Of a stretch of 64,000 nucleotides of DNA, positions 1 through 12,577 are shown one piece after another. Each line of letters starts with the position of its first letter. Position 1 is the first letter of the stretch. The notes beneath the pieces are model-generated. The model was not told the DNA's origin, did no database searches, and saw only the letters and a program-made list of their open reading frames with translations. This DNA comes from Harmothoe impar (lineage: Eukaryota > Annelida > Polychaeta > Phyllodocida > Polynoidae): NCBI GenBank assembly GCA_947462335.1, contig OX381715.1, positions 40,462,650 through 40,526,649 on the forward strand. Reading direction: 5' to 3'. The position numbers and the translations under genes are program-made.

Positions 1-2884
1 AGTTTACATTTGGTCTGTCTGTTTCAAAGATTGTGAAACTCTGCTTATTTCTAGCGCTTGTTGTCATTTAAGACACACACTTTGTAGGGGAAAAAGCAAC
101 AACAAAAAAGCAAACATTCGGGCGTTTTTATATCAAATTGCATCATTTGTACCGATTTCATTGATGGTGTTATCTACTACGTCAAATATACGTTTAATAT
201 AGATTCTTCCCCTTACATTGTCACATAATGAATGTGGCAATATTTTTAAAGGACCCACACTGACTGTGTAAAACAGTACTAAGTATGTGCAATCATAACG
301 ACTGACTTTATTTAACAAAAACTGCATTTACAATAACGTATGCATGTACAAAGACAATTGCTTAGTGAATCAAATGTTTTCCTAATGTGTTGTATCAAAT
401 GAAACGGTACTGCAAAGGGACATGAAGCCCTTTGGCCATAAAATAAATAAATACACAGTGCAAAATCAAAAGACGGGCGGTAGGGCGGCAGTTTAATAAT
501 TTGCTATTCAGGGTGGGGGGGGGGGGGGGGTCACGCCCGGACTCCAGTCAGGTTATCATTCCCTTGCCTGACTCCTTATCACTTCTGCCACAGATTAGGT
601 ACAAAAAAAGAAAAGTTAGGTAACATTGCCAAATATAAAGAGGGTCAGTAGGTCGATTTCATGATTCTCTTTAATACCATTCTGTTACGACATTTAGAAC
701 TTTTTCACATGGTTTCAGTAAAAGAATTACTTTTTGGCAGAAAAAAATACCAACCAAATGCCTTCCAAAAGAAAAGTTGGGTACAACCTTCTTCTTTTTT
801 GCCTGAAGACGCAGAGAGAACTTTATTGGGTCTACCTCTGTCTCGGAATGTCTGAGTCTGGTTCCACGCAGGGGAGCCACCAGACCACAGCCTGGCCACA
901 GAAGGCACTGATATCGGTAGGGCGTTTGGAAATGTGGGAGGTCTGCTAACTGCCGACGGCGAGTTGAATGGAGTTATATAGCGACCTAACGTGATAGGTG
1001 GCGCCATCTATGAATGTGCTACAGGTCGATTCTGGAACTAATCTGACCTGCTGCATCTGTTCCTGGTCTGTGTGGAAGCTTCCTGGAAGGCCTCTGGGTC
1101 TGTAAATCCCTATTTGTCGAGTCTATTTCATGGTCTGATATCTTATAAACTATTTGCTATTAAATCATCTGGGATAATTAAACTGGCAGCTTGTCCCAAA
1201 CTGTTGCTCCTACTTGAAGGATAACTGGTAGTAATTCCCATATAGAAGCAAACTAGAACCAAATTTCATGCATATCCAGGCAACTCCCCCCTTATCACCC
1301 ACTGTTTCGTCTGCTCAGCTAAGAGTAAGACTAGACCAGCAGTGTCACCCACTCAGTGTAGGATCAGGTTTTGGACCATGTTAATAGAGAAGGGAAGAGG
1401 GGGTGTCTGTGCATGCTAACTGGGAAGCCTATCATTTGGTATGTTGCTCAGGTGTAAGAAATGGACCCCCTCCCTTTCTGTTTTGTTTTTTTAATTTTAA
1501 AATATTCAATTTTTTTTAAAATATTCTCATAATATTTCTGTCAGCTGCGAGGCGCGGAACAATGCTTTAAGTACTTTGGTGGACCGCCTTTGCAAATCCT
1601 GGGTCTATTCCTGCAGGTGGATTTGCATGGGTGTGGGTGGGATAAAACATTTCTACCCCTGACCGGAGGGATCCTGGGAGGGTGAAAATGCTCGACCCCT
1701 GTTTTTCCCCCATGCTTCCCCCAAAGATTTTATAAATAACCATTGCAAACATTTATCTTGACAGATATGGATGTAGATAGATATTACATAAAACGGGACA
1801 CTATCAAATTCAGTTCATTGTATTTATTACAAGCAGAAATACATTTTGAAGGTACAAGAGTATCTAATTTTCATAACCGCTAATAACATTTTTATCCATA
1901 GTAAGGCCACTCCAAATAATATCCTTGTTTCTCATCACCGCGTGCATCACCAAAATTGTGTTTTGGAGTTGTTTTTTTTGCAAATTTCTAAGGGAAAAGT
2001 TGATAATAATTGACAAATATAGGCATAATTGGTATCAAATTGAAGCTTACAGTTGCGCAAATACAATGGCCTAGTGAAAATATACCTATTTAAAACGTTT
2101 GTCCTGAGATCTTTGGAATTATACAACTAGTGTCAGCCTTTTTTTCCTACTTAATTCACTCACTAACGGATATATGTCAGCTCCTAATGTATTTACTCAC
2201 TGACACTGGATTTTTGTTTATCCCAATGAAGGGGTACAAACCCTGCCCCTCATCCCATTAATACTTAGGTATGTGGAGGCATCAGCCATAGGCAGCCGTC
2301 CTTTGATGGGAGGTTCCTGTCGCTGTGATGTGGTACTTGCTGGCAGGTACAGTTACTTCCCGCAGAATCGATACAGAAAAGTAAGAAAGTGATCAATATC
2401 TGTTCATGTTTTAACAAAACTTGTAAGGGGGGACAGGCTATTTTATGCACCAAATGTAAACATCTTTATTGTCTAATAAAGGAGTGTTACAGGGGGCAGT
2501 GAAATCTCGCGCAGATATTCTTGTGCACATAATTTCTTTGTGTCCCCCTCACCTAAAGGTTGTGAACATGCCCCTTTGATTAAAAATCATGTATGTTTTA
2601 TAGGAAAACAGAACATCATCACCAACTAAAAATAATTAGACATGGGCACCCATTATGAATTTCTGCAAACGCTCAGTTCACGAACATTTCTTTGAAAAAG
2701 CACCCCTATTTTTGAAAAACAATGACACTGAAAGGTAGAAAATTCAAATACCCTAAAATTGGTTTTTTTTCTAACAATGATGGTGTGATAGCAGACAGGG
2801 AGTGCGGGGGCCGGTAGAACATGTACCATCCCCCCCCCCCACACATACACACTTTCAAATGGTTCTGCCACCCTTGTTTATCGA
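1..2884. other. Non-coding stretch, no gene recognised
   Basis: Only short ORFs below 105 codons without recognisable motifs are present. Base composition is AT-rich with a G homopolymer near 514-531 and A/T-rich patches near 1480-1530. I see no RNA gene, splice-supported exon or clear repeat boundary here. Confidence 0.6.
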
Positions 2885-3208
2885 GCTAAGGAAGTGATTA
2901 TTCTTTAACAACAGGGGGGGGGTGGTAATTTTTTACACCCCCCGGTCAAGGTGTCGAAATATTCTATCCCCCCCCCATTACAGGTCGAAAATCAGCGCGC
3001 TGGCCCTTTGAGGCATAGCAACGCGCTGGCTTTTTGGCTCAAAACAAGTTACATTATTTTTAACCCAAACCCCCCCCCCCCCCAAAGAGGGTCCAAATTC
3101 TTTTCACCCCCCCCCCCCCCCAGTCAAGGGGTCCAAATCTTGTTGCCCCCCCCCCCCCCCAAACCCACCACCCCTCCTGTTGATAAAAAAATGATCACTC
3201 CCTAAACC
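2885..3208. repeat. G/C-run hairpin element, long copy
   Basis: The left end reads GGAAGTGATTATTCTTTAAC followed by AACAGGGGG, and the right end near 3177-3205 is its inverted counterpart (CTGTTGATAAAAAAATGATC then ACTCCC). Between them lie several runs of 10 to 15 C. Related hairpins sit at 4600-4706, 10107-10193 and 59562-59932, so this is a dispersed MITE-like family. The proline-rich ORF through the C runs is an artefact. Confidence 0.6.
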
Positions 3209-4599
3209 TACACACCCACCCACGCCTCCCACGTCGGCAATTTTACAACTGAGGGAGACAAGGTTCCTGGTCAGCCTTTCGATAGGATGACAATTCGTCA
3301 CCAGACAAGAGAAACGGCATTGTCAGCGTATCAAGCGATGACCACGGGTCTACCTAACTTTGTCTCCGGCCTGCTCCCCTCCCCTAGCACGGCAGTAGGC
3401 CTAACTTAGGCCTACATCTCGGGCCTACATTTAATAGGAACATTTTGCTTTACTTACCTACCTGCTTGTTTGCGTCCATTATTCTCTCTACTCTAGAGTT
3501 GTCTGAACTTCTTCACAGCGCACACACTGTCTGACATAGGCTAGTTGCAAATGGAGGGCACGGTGAGTGTGTGACTGTTGTTGATAAACACCGCTGGTGC
3601 CCCTAGACATAGGCCTAAAGGGCCCTCAAGGCAAGGGCCCTCAGGAAACCAGCATATCTCGCCTTGTCACGTAAGTGTCACGTCACTTCCTACGTTACCT
3701 TGGCTCTGAGCACGGAATTTCACGTGAGATTCCAGAGCAACATGGCCGCGCAGACGGAGAAACCAGAAACATCGCTATTAACTATTTACATGATTCATTG
3801 TTGACTTCCCCACCCCTACTACATGTAGTACTAGTATAGTTCTTAACCCGCTGGCTTTTTGGCTGAACACAGTTGCGTGTCCCTGGGTATCTTAACTGTA
3901 CAACTGACCTGTTTTTGGAAATTGTCCCATTCATTTAATATTCCATCAGAGGTATTTGTAAATTGGCTTCTCTCAGTCTGAATCAATGATCTCCATTTTG
4001 TAAATAATGACTGCCCCTCCCTCTGGTGGGTGGGTTCTGAACTGCAAATTGACTCCTAGATTCAACACTAGAGGGCCCAAATTTCAGTATCATGTGCTCC
4101 TGAGAGGCAAGTTTGAATTTATGTTGTGAGAATTAGCACCTGCAGTCAGCAATAAAATCACATAGGCTAAGCTAATAATAGTAATAAGGTGAAAAGTGAA
4201 GTACAGGTATTGCCTGTGTAGTCCTTATTGCCATCCTGAGGCAAGAATATTGGAAAAGGCCCTCTAGAGGGATCTCCTGAAACTATGTATGGTATGAGCA
4301 CTGTGAGGACACCTAGGGACTGGTGGTCAAAATATACAACATGGATCCCATTTGAGATGTCTGGCAAGGTGTGTGCACAGATTCAGTCTGAATACTAAAT
4401 ATATGACCAACTTGAAGTGATTAAAGTAAGTGAAAAGGACACATAAACCATAGCTGAACCCAGGTAATATAGTTATACATCCACAGTTACTATGTACTGC
4501 CTGTAACACAGACCAAAACTTCACTCACTTGGTATTTGGCCTCTGCTATCACCAGGTGCATGACTGGCGTCCCACCATGATCATGCACGAGGTCCTGAG
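3209..4599. other. Non-coding stretch, no gene recognised
   Basis: No ORF here has recognisable motifs. The sequence is mixed composition with no tandem array. It contains a CG-bearing patch near 3700-3760, but I cannot assign a promoter. Confidence 0.5.
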
Positions 4600-4706
4600 T
4601 AAGGGAGTGGTCATTTTTTAACAACAGGGGGGGGGGGGGTTTGCCCCCCCCCCCCCCAAATCCACCAACCCCCCCCCCCCTGTTGTTAAAAAATGACCAC
4701 TCCCTA
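4600..4706. repeat. G/C-run hairpin element, short copy
   Basis: An almost perfect inverted repeat: GGGAGTGGTCATTTTTTAAC then AACAGGGG on the left, and the reverse complement (GTTGTTAAAAAATGACCACT) on the right. The loop consists of G and C runs. Outside the arms the sequence is unrelated to the other copies, which supports a mobile hairpin unit. Confidence 0.7.
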
Positions 4707-5428
4707 ACATTCTTCCTTGCATTTTCCAAATTCGAGGAATATAAGTGAGTGCTGACCCGTAGTGTGGTAGCGTTTGCCGAACGCCCCCGCTCCGCCCGGT
4801 ACACATGACCGACGGGAGTGTGTCAATCCGGCGGGACACGGGCGACTGAGTCCCGGTCAGACAGACAGACCGAGTTTAGATACAGTCATCATGTGTGAAC
4901 ATCACCCAAATTTGGTACCTGATTATTAGGGTGTGTGGAGGGGGGAGGGGGAAATCATACCCTAGGGAAACATTGGTGCTCCAGAAATATCATGCAGAAT
5001 TAAGCAAATTTAACCCTCTATTAAGAAACTATTAAGGTCTGAAAATTTACTCCTCCCTTCCTTCTCAAGGGTGATCTCGGGTCCATGCCTAGGGCCTACT
5101 AAAAATGGAGCATTTCCCATGGTAATACAGATCTGAGGAAGTACCCCGCCCCCTGCCTGATTCACTGTGCCACTGCTCACCTGTACAGTCCTGATTCAGT
5201 GGACTCTACGATACTAACGCCTAGACTCGGAGGTCCAAGTTAGTAGAGTCCTTCCGTGTGTTATGGTATCTGTACTAGAGGATTAAGGGTTACTAGTATT
5301 AAGGCAAGGGTATGATTGGGTTTACCTGCCCTGTAGTAGAATAGCAGCAACCAGGGGCATGGCCCAGGAGTGTGGTGTGGTAAAAGGATTAGGGGAGGCA
5401 GAGGGGTTAAGGTGTGGAGAGGGTATCC
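4707..5428. other. Non-coding stretch, no gene recognised
   Basis: There is no convincing ORF, RNA gene or repeat boundary. Short CG-containing stretches occur near 4760-4850. Confidence 0.5.
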
Positions 5429-5610
5429 AGACAACTCGTCCACCCACCAACTCACCCACTACCAACTCGCCCACCAATTCTTCTGGTCAACTCGCCCACC
5501 TCCCAACTCGCCCACTTCCCAACTCGCCCACTTCCCAACTCGCCCACCTACCAACTCGCCCACCTACCAACTCGCCCACTCCCCAAGTCGCCCACTCTCT
5601 AAGTCGCCCA
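5429..5610 (+). repeat. 16-bp minisatellite, array A
   Basis: About eleven tandem copies of a 16-bp unit reading CAACTCGCCCACCTAC, with small variants (CTTCC, CTCCC). All long ORFs over it (repeating N-S-P-T and Q-L-A-H) are products of the repeat. Array B, on the other side of a spacer of about 30 bp, is the same unit in the opposite orientation. Confidence 0.9.
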
Positions 5611-5639
5611 TTGGTAGTTCCTGTGATTCCTCCATATCC

Positions 5640-5862
5640 AATGAGTGGGCTAGTTGGTAAGTGGGCTAGTTGGTGAGTGGGCTAGTTGGTAAGTGGGCGA
5701 GTTGGTAAGTGGGCTAGTTAGTAAGTGGGCGAGTTGGGAAGTGGGCGAGTTGGGAAGTGGGCGAGTTGGGAAGTGGGCGAGTTGGGAAGTGGGCGACATG
5801 GTAGTGGACGACTTGGTAAGTGGGCGACATGGTAGTGGGCGACTTGGTAAGTGGGCGAGTTG
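5640..5862 (-). repeat. 16-bp minisatellite, array B (inverted)
   Basis: About thirteen copies of GTGGGCGAGTTGGTAA, the reverse complement of array A. Some units carry GACATGG or GCTAGTT variants. Together the two arrays form an imperfect palindrome of more than 400 bp. Confidence 0.9.
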
Positions 5863-6117
5863 ACTGGAATTCGTGGAGAGGTATGGAGGGGGTGACATGT
5901 ACCGTTATGACCCGGGAGTTATGACTCCTATGTTAATACCTGGGTACACACGGCTCTCTGTGAATGTTCACGCTCCAGTGACGCCTGCTGTATGGATACA
6001 CATTAAACTTACAGGTGAGTAAAGGCAGGTGTGACATATCTACATGGGATCTGCACTCAGAGCTCAGGGTATGTTTAGCCAACATGGTCAGAAATCTGAC
6101 ATATGGAGATCAATGGT

Positions 6118-6260
<143 letters not shown>

Positions 6261-6678
6261 GTCTTACATTAATTGAAAGGGGCCGTCCATGAATTACATC
6301 ACATAATGGACTGGCCTGATGCATCCATGCATCCCTGATGAGTAAACTACCCAGGGCATCATGACAACTGAGGACATAGCGCAATGCGGCCCCTAAAGGG
6401 GTAGAAATGAAGTCAGCCCTGTTTTGCTGAATGCAGCCAGTGACCTGAAACAGCCTCATCTTTTTAAAGGAAGCTGGCTGAATGAACTATGGAGAGTATA
6501 ATAGTCCGTATGGGGTATCAAGTACCGCTCAGGCATTGTCAGCCAAACTAAGGAACTGTATACATCGTCCAAGAAAAAATAAAGTTGTTTTCAGGTTATA
6601 TAAATATAAATAGGGTAGGTATGTTGATTGTCAATTTACAATTTTTGAAAAGGTGTCAGAGATCAGTAGGAAAGATGA
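6261..6678. other. Non-coding stretch, no gene recognised
   Basis: I see no gene, RNA or repeat boundary between the TA tract and the short terminal-inverted-repeat element that follows. Confidence 0.5.
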
Positions 6679-6854
6679 CAGGTCCCTAACTAGCCTTCAT
6701 CACCGGGTGGTTCGTTTTTGTATATGGTGGAAGTTGATTTGATTATTCCAATGGTGGAACTGGACTTTTCTAATATGATAGCGGAACTTTGTGTGGGGGA
6801 GGTGGGGTGGTTCGTTTGAAACGACGACCCCCCCCCCCCCTAGTTACGGGCCTG
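6679..6854. mobile_element. Short TIR element, CAGGCCCGTAACTAG type, copy 1
   Basis: The left end CAGGTCCCTAACTAGCC is inverted at the right end (CTAGTTACGGGCCTG). The interior matches the element at 50054-50228 in the opposite orientation, including the segment on confirming or denying a pale GATTATT/TTCCA core and a C run. The CAGG terminus suggests a hAT-like MITE. No clean target duplication is visible for this copy. Confidence 0.7.
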
Positions 6855-7914
6855 AGATCCGTCATGGATGAACAGAATAGTCTGTCACTCTCCAGCATGG
6901 TTAAAGTCGATAGGAGTAGTGTTTCCATCAATACCCAGAACTACATACCAGTACAAATGTAGTATTTTTTTATACCATGTACATTCCATACTAGGCATTC
7001 CCTCCAACAACGGGTCAAGCTGGTCGTTATGTGGCCGTGTTCATTTTGTTACTTAGGCTGGTACTGGCGAGATAAGCACTGATTACAACAGTCTCAAAAT
7101 TCCACAGTTGATGGAGGGAATTATTCCATTGTTGTAAAATGTGTTGCGCGAGTGGTGATGATAATCTAGGGTAATCTAGCTATGGCCAGCCACCATACAA
7201 ACAACCCAATAAATAGGGCCCAATGTGGTAGACTGTGGTACGTGGTACGTGTATTGTAGGGGGGTGTTGGTGATAGCATCAATCTGGGTAATTGTGTTCT
7301 GGTTATCTGCAGCCCAGACACTGATGCTATTCTACTTCAGAGTCAATACTAGTAAGGGGCACCCTCGCTGCATGCACCGGCCTCTGCTGGACCCTACACA
7401 CGGGCACGATATCTCAACGTGGGCAGTTTGTTGTCGATATGATGTCATTTCTAATTGCAGCAGGCCTCTGACTAGGACTACAACTGCCACCCCCACTTTC
7501 GGCCAACTGTAAAAAGGGTATAAAACCCAAAACGCTCAATTGAAAATGGGTTAAAAACGTTTTTCGAAAAAAGGGGTATTTTTTCTAATACAATCAGTGG
7601 TGTTTTTTTTCCAAAAAAGGGGTCTTTTTTCAAGTGGAGTTTGGGGTAAAATGAAATCCCTTTTACACATTACCTAACTAACAAGAGTTAACCATACATA
7701 TCCTGTGGATATCTCTTAGGTATTAAATTTGTGCATGTTTATATATTTTTGTTTTTCTGCGTTTTTGTAAAATAAGGGGTACTTTTGGGACCCCAAAGAT
7801 CAGCGATATTACCATAAAAGGGGTACCTTTTCACTCAAAATACATGGAAATGGGGTATATTTGAGATCCATTAACGAAGATGGTGTCAGGTTTGCACTGG
7901 GAGTGCAAGGACCG
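6855..7914. other. Non-coding stretch; degenerate AAAAGGGGTA repeats
   Basis: There is no supported gene. Between about 7510 and 7870 the strings AAAAGGGGTA and AAAAGGGGTC recur at irregular spacing among T runs, which looks like a decayed repeat. Confidence 0.5.
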
Positions 7915-8395
7915 GGCCCTTACCTGGTTGTGGCAGGAGTCTGGGCAGGACTAGGTACCATCATGACTCTTACCTGGTTGTGGCAAGAATCTGGGCATGA
8001 CTAGGTACCATCAGGACCCTTACCTGGTCGAGTAGGGACTAGGTACCACCATGACCTTATCTGGTTGTGGCAGGAGTCTGGGCAGGACTAGGTACCATCA
8101 TGACCCTTACATGGTTGTGGCAGGAGTCTGGGCAGGACTAGACACCATCAGGACCCTTACCTGGTTGTGGCAGGAGTCTGGGTAGAACTAGGTACCATCA
8201 GGACCCTTACTAATTGTGGTAGGAGTCTGGGCAGGACTACAGTAGGTACTACCAGGACCCTTACCTAGTTGTGGCAGGGTCTGGGTAGGGCTAGGTACAT
8301 CAGGAGCCTTACCTGGTTGTGGCAGGAGTCTGGGTAGAACTAGGTACCATCAGGACCCTTACCTAGTTGTGGCAGGGGTCTGGGCAGGACTAGTT
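7915..8395 (+). repeat. 50-bp minisatellite, array 1
   Basis: About nine to ten copies of a 50-bp unit. Diagnostic parts are CTTACCTGGTTGTGGCAGGA, then GTCTGGGCAGGACTAGGTAC, then CATCAGGACC. Copies differ by substitutions and a few indels (for example near 8030 and 8240). The same unit recurs inverted at 56166-56455. Confidence 0.92.
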
Positions 8396-8572
8396 GTAGT
8401 GCTGACTGGCCTTTCTTCCTATGTTCTGTTTATAGCTCCTTGTTGGCACAGGGATGTAAACAATGTGACCACGTGTGTGGATCTAACAGCACCAGTCATG
8501 TATTCTAGCACAACATGTGTCTAAGGAAACCATGTTGAACTAGACATTGTCAAGACAGTGCACGTGAATTAT

Positions 8573-8770
8573 CAGGGGCGGAGCCAGGAATTTGAAAAGG
8601 GAAGAGAGTCGACAGAACACCATAGTTTAGTACCAGTTCTAAAGCGTCGGGCTGCGAGTCACTTGGGATTAGAATATCATTGGAATTTTTTTTCAAAGGG
8701 GTGGGGGGAGGAGTCTGGACCCACAGGACTATCAATACAGGACCCCCACCCCCTCTGGATCCGCCCCTAG
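8573..8770. mobile_element. Short TIR element, CAGGGGCGGA type, copy 1
   Basis: The left terminus CAGGGGCGGAGCCAGGAATT is inverted at the right terminus (CTCTGGATCCGCCCCTAG). A second copy with the same termini lies at 61898-62037. CAG-type termini and this motif are typical of hAT-like MITEs in animals. No clear target duplication is seen for this copy. Confidence 0.7.
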
Positions 8771-10106
8771 TATTTGAGCCATCAATCGCTATAGAGTTCC
8801 ATTGGTGGTGTGGTCAGCCCTCACCACCTCTGTACACCTCTAATTTGGGAGATGTGTGGGAAAAATGGTTGAGGAAGCAAATTATACGAAGATCCAAATA
8901 TAATGGAACATAGGAGTAGTAAAAGTCCGAGGAAGTGGGGGTCGACTGTGGTTGAATTGCTTTCTGTGACTTCTATATATTATGTTTCTATTTTATCTGT
9001 GGATCTCTATCAAACTGTTTCTCATAATACAGTATTGGTATTGGTGTGTCTAATAATTTCAGCTTGAGTCCACCCCCTGTGCTTATTCAAAGCCGACGCT
9101 TATTCAAGACTTACAATACATGTAAAATGTATTTATCAATTTCAATTCCATTTTACCCCCAGTGTATATTCAAAGAACCAACGCTTATTCAGTCCATCAT
9201 GGTATATGCCCCCGGGTATATGCCACTAGTGGTAAGCCTAGCTGCATATGCATGTATCTACAATATAGGAATGACAGAAGCCCCTGGACGTTTACTACAC
9301 AGTACTAGACAGATGAACTGCCAACTTGTAGACTATAACATATACACACTGCTGTCTATGAATCTCCATATCAACAGAATCCTGTAACCACGTAGCACAT
9401 AGATCTATAGACCAATGCAGCATGAAAGGGTGAATTTTCAAAAAGGTTGTTGATAAAGTTTTTGAACATTTCTGAAGCACGTCCGACAAATACATAAATG
9501 TGCCTCTACATTGGTAAAAATCGACACGGGTGACACAGTGACACATGTCTTTTAAAAATTGACAAGGGGGACATGGCCCTTTTAAAAATCGACGGACACA
9601 GACATTTTTATAACATGGTCAAAATTGTGGTAACCCATGTAGAAGCACATAATTATTACCTCAAAATTCTGCATTCTAATAATAGAATTATAATTATAAA
9701 TGAAGAAGTCACCCTTTCTTGCTACATTGGCCTATAGGACTAGAGGGACAGCCTGCCAACCTGTACACTATCATGCACCCTGTACATAACCCCACAGGTG
9801 TGGGAGGTGGAGGTACAGGCCTCCCCCTACACCTAACCTGAGGACAAAGGCCTGGGTATGTTCCACCTGAGTGGGGTCACAGGTCACAGGTCACAGGTCA
9901 CGAGGTGGGTCAGGGCTAGGTCAGGTCAGCAGTACTACCTGAGGTGTGACGAAATACGGTAGATTACTGTAAGTGGACGGGATCCAGTATAGGGGTACAG
10001 TAGGTCTCTGGTAGCATGGCTGCCCTTCACATCCTATCATATATGGCCTTTTTATTCTACTTTATTCTAAGTAGATCTACGTGCTGACCAGCCTCCACTA
10101 AACGTT
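8771..10106. other. Non-coding stretch, no gene recognised
   Basis: The motif ACGCTTATTCA occurs twice (about 9097 and 9181), suggesting a decayed repeat. GGTCACA is repeated in tandem near 9880-9900. No ORF carries a recognisable domain. Confidence 0.5.
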
Positions 10107-10193
10107 GGGGAGTGATAATTCTTTTAACAACAGGGGCGGGGGGGGGGGGGGGTTCAAAGGGCTGTTGTTAAAAAATGATCACTTCCTTAGACC
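10107..10193. repeat. G/C-run hairpin element, short copy
   Basis: The left arm GGGGAGTGATAATTCTTTTA then ACAACAGGGG is inverted on the right as CTGTTGTTAAAAAATGATCA then CTTCC, with a G run in the loop. Same family as 4600-4706. Confidence 0.7.
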
Positions 10194-11068
10194 TTTCAAG
10201 TTGGGGCTTTGAGAGCCCAAAGGAGGGATTTTCCATGCTTTTTTTCTTCATTTGCCTCTCCCCGTTGGGAAATTGAGAAATTTGTTGTAAAAGCCCGTTA
10301 TCCAAGTTAAAATAATATTGCCCAGGGTTTCACAGGTCCCTATTCCTGAGGTAATTAAAATATTATAGCAATTGAGACACATTATGAGCACATTTATTGA
10401 TGCGCCTCAATGATACTAATAATGATATCAAATTGGTTGAAAATCAGGTTTCTTGGAAGAATCAATGTATTCTATTGAATCAGCCACAGCACTTATGGGG
10501 CCATCCATTAATCACATACGCATCAAGGGGGGTGGGGGATCAAGGCAAAATATGTGTACAGGTGCATACAGGGAGGTGGGGGGGGGGGGGGTCAAGGGTC
10601 ATTTTGGCATACGCATTGTGTATGCATTGGGGGTATTTTGGAGGGAATTCTGAACTAAAAGAGATACATTTTTAGGGCTAAATACCCTATCAAATTAAAA
10701 TTTTGGGGAACCCCAGGACCCACCCCCCCCCCCCCCAACAGAACCCAACGAATTCTCTATTTTCACTCATTCAAACGAAAGGCCTGTGGTATGAAGAACG
10801 TTGAGTGAAAGAGGGGGTTATACTCATAATTTAGGAGGATATCACTAGTAGTGCTGGGCTAAAATGGTGGCCTTCATTAAGGAACAGCCACAGTGCTGTA
10901 GGGGGACAAGATGGCCGCCTACGTGGGAGGACCAGTCAGTCACCTTGCCATAGGCGGCACATTTTGTGTAGTTCCTTAGAAGCTTCAGTTAAATTGAAGC
11001 TTGTTGAATATTTTAAAACGATTTGTATTTCAAACCATCTGTGTCTGTATAGAGATAGGGGCTATCAA
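10194..11068. other. Non-coding stretch, no gene recognised
   Basis: It contains homopolymer G (about 10575-10591) and C (about 10722-10737) runs and the direct word ATGGCC. I see no gene. Confidence 0.5.
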
Positions 11069-11195
11069 CCCTTTGACGGCATGACGCTAAAAGATGACAT
11101 AATAGTATGTCGTCACGAGGCACGAATGCATGCAGTCCTGGCGAGCAACTCGCCGGTGCTACATTGGTGCACGGTGCCGATCCTATGGCTATGTG
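11069..11195. mobile_element. Decayed TTAA-type hairpin MITE
   Basis: It starts AACCCTTTGACGGCATGACG and contains the family's internal palindrome (GTCCTGGCGAGCAACTCGCC). The right end is not recognisable. It lies about 90 bp outside the left end of the Polinton-type element. Confidence 0.55.
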
Positions 11196-11281
11196 CAGAG
11201 ATGACCAACGTAGAATTTGGAGATTTGGTTAATAGCAACTGCCAATATGACCGCTAAATATTATCTTTTTTTCGGACGGGA

Positions 11282-11287
11282 AGTAGT
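11282..11287. repeat. Target site duplication, left copy (AGTAGT)
   Basis: The six bases immediately outside the left inverted repeat are identical to those at 19271-19276. Six-base duplications are the known signature of Polinton/Maverick integration. The element ends themselves also begin AGTAGT, so the exact boundary could slip by three bases. Confidence 0.75.
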
Positions 11288-12174
11288 AGTAGTATGGGGG
11301 GCCCTCTAAGGTCATTATGGCAGATTACATAACATGACGTAATGGCGCTGTCGAGATTTCGGGTGGCGTCTTATCGCATCTTATCGCGATAAGAAGTAAT
11401 TTGATTCCGATAAGGAGGATAACGTCTTAAGGAGGTGATAAGAAAGCTGACATAGTTGGGGGCAGTTTTGAACACGTGACGTCGGCCATCTTGGATTCGA
11501 GAGATGACGTAGCGGGACGGGCCCGAACAGGTTGAGAGGTCCGCCATCTTGGTTTTCGACGGGTATAAAGAGACCCATGTAATAGGTGCTGAAAATTTAT
11601 GAGTGAAGGTGGACATTTCTATTCAGTGAGGCAGGGTTCTTTCAGTTCTCACACTAAATAGTCCCATCCTCCAACAAGCCGACTTATGCTACCCACCTTT
11701 TGTATGTGATAAAACATAGGCAGTACATCCCATAATACCTATGATACACTGGGCCTACATGTGACTTGGGTCCTGTTGTGGTGTACATGGTGTATTGCAG
11801 GTGAGGGATGATATGACACTAGCGTTTCTTTCGGTCTGGCATTGATGTGCCCTATGATAACAGATGCTATGGTAATGTGAATCCATTGTAGTATCCAGGT
11901 GTAAAACTGGCCATATTTCAAAGTGAAATTATACATATCACTCCTGTCTGCCTGGTCCAAACATGTGTCAACCTGTATGTGAGCCCTGGTCGCTATCCCA
12001 GCCAAAGTCCACTGATAGTGTACTGACCACTGCATCTACCTGATAATGCCTGCCAGACCAGACTGATAACGACCCGGTCATGACATATATGCAAGATCTC
12101 CACCCATGGGCTCAGCTACTACACGACCTTCACCTTTACAGAATGCCTATGATGGTTCTGGCAGTCAATTTTGA
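11288..12174. repeat. Inverted terminal repeat, left (887 bp)
   Basis: It matches the reverse complement of 18384-19270 with no net length difference and only scattered substitutions (for example GCATC against GGATC near 11376-11380, and several near 12050-12070). Within about 170 bp of the end it holds several GATAAG/CTTATC motifs (11371-11450) and TGACGT motifs (about 11335, 11477 and 11503). A 98-codon ORF (12035-11739, minus) is carried in both copies, but I see no evidence that it is expressed. Confidence 0.93.
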
Positions 12175-12406
12175 GCTTTTTTGACATAAATGTTACAAAA
12201 TTCTACTTTTGATAGAACAATGTCTAAATCCCTTGATCATTAGTAAATACTAGATAAGTCATCTACCTCTACAGAGTGTCACTTTTTAGTAACTATTTAA
12301 TTCAATGTACTGAGTATGTAATGAACTGTATTATTAAATGCAATGGCTTGCTTTGAGATGAAAAAAAAGAAGCAAAAACTGTTTTCCTTGGATATTTTCA
12401 TACAGT

Positions 12407-12412
12407 TTATTT
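12407..12412 (-). terminator. Candidate poly(A) signal for the ATPase gene
   Basis: AATAAA on the minus strand, about 166 nt beyond the ATPase stop codon and between the gene and the left inverted repeat. No closer signal is seen. Confidence 0.5.
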
Positions 12413-12577
12413 TGTCAATGTATCATACAAACATAGTAGTGTGATTGGCTGAAATCAAAATACTACAGTATGCACAGTTGAATTAGGATTTAATAATCAT
12501 TGTTTACAACTGAGGCTCATGAGTACATATTTACTCCAGATTAAAGCTTTTCAGTGCAGCTTTGCTACTTTTTAATG

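Noticed and set aside
5261..5898. Thr/Pro/Ser/Leu-rich ORFs in several frames
   Set aside because: They follow the 16-bp minisatellite, are open in several frames and on both strands, and have no domain.
7915..8395. CRISPR-like repeat array
   Set aside because: The 50-bp units are head-to-tail without unique spacers, and the context is animal DNA.
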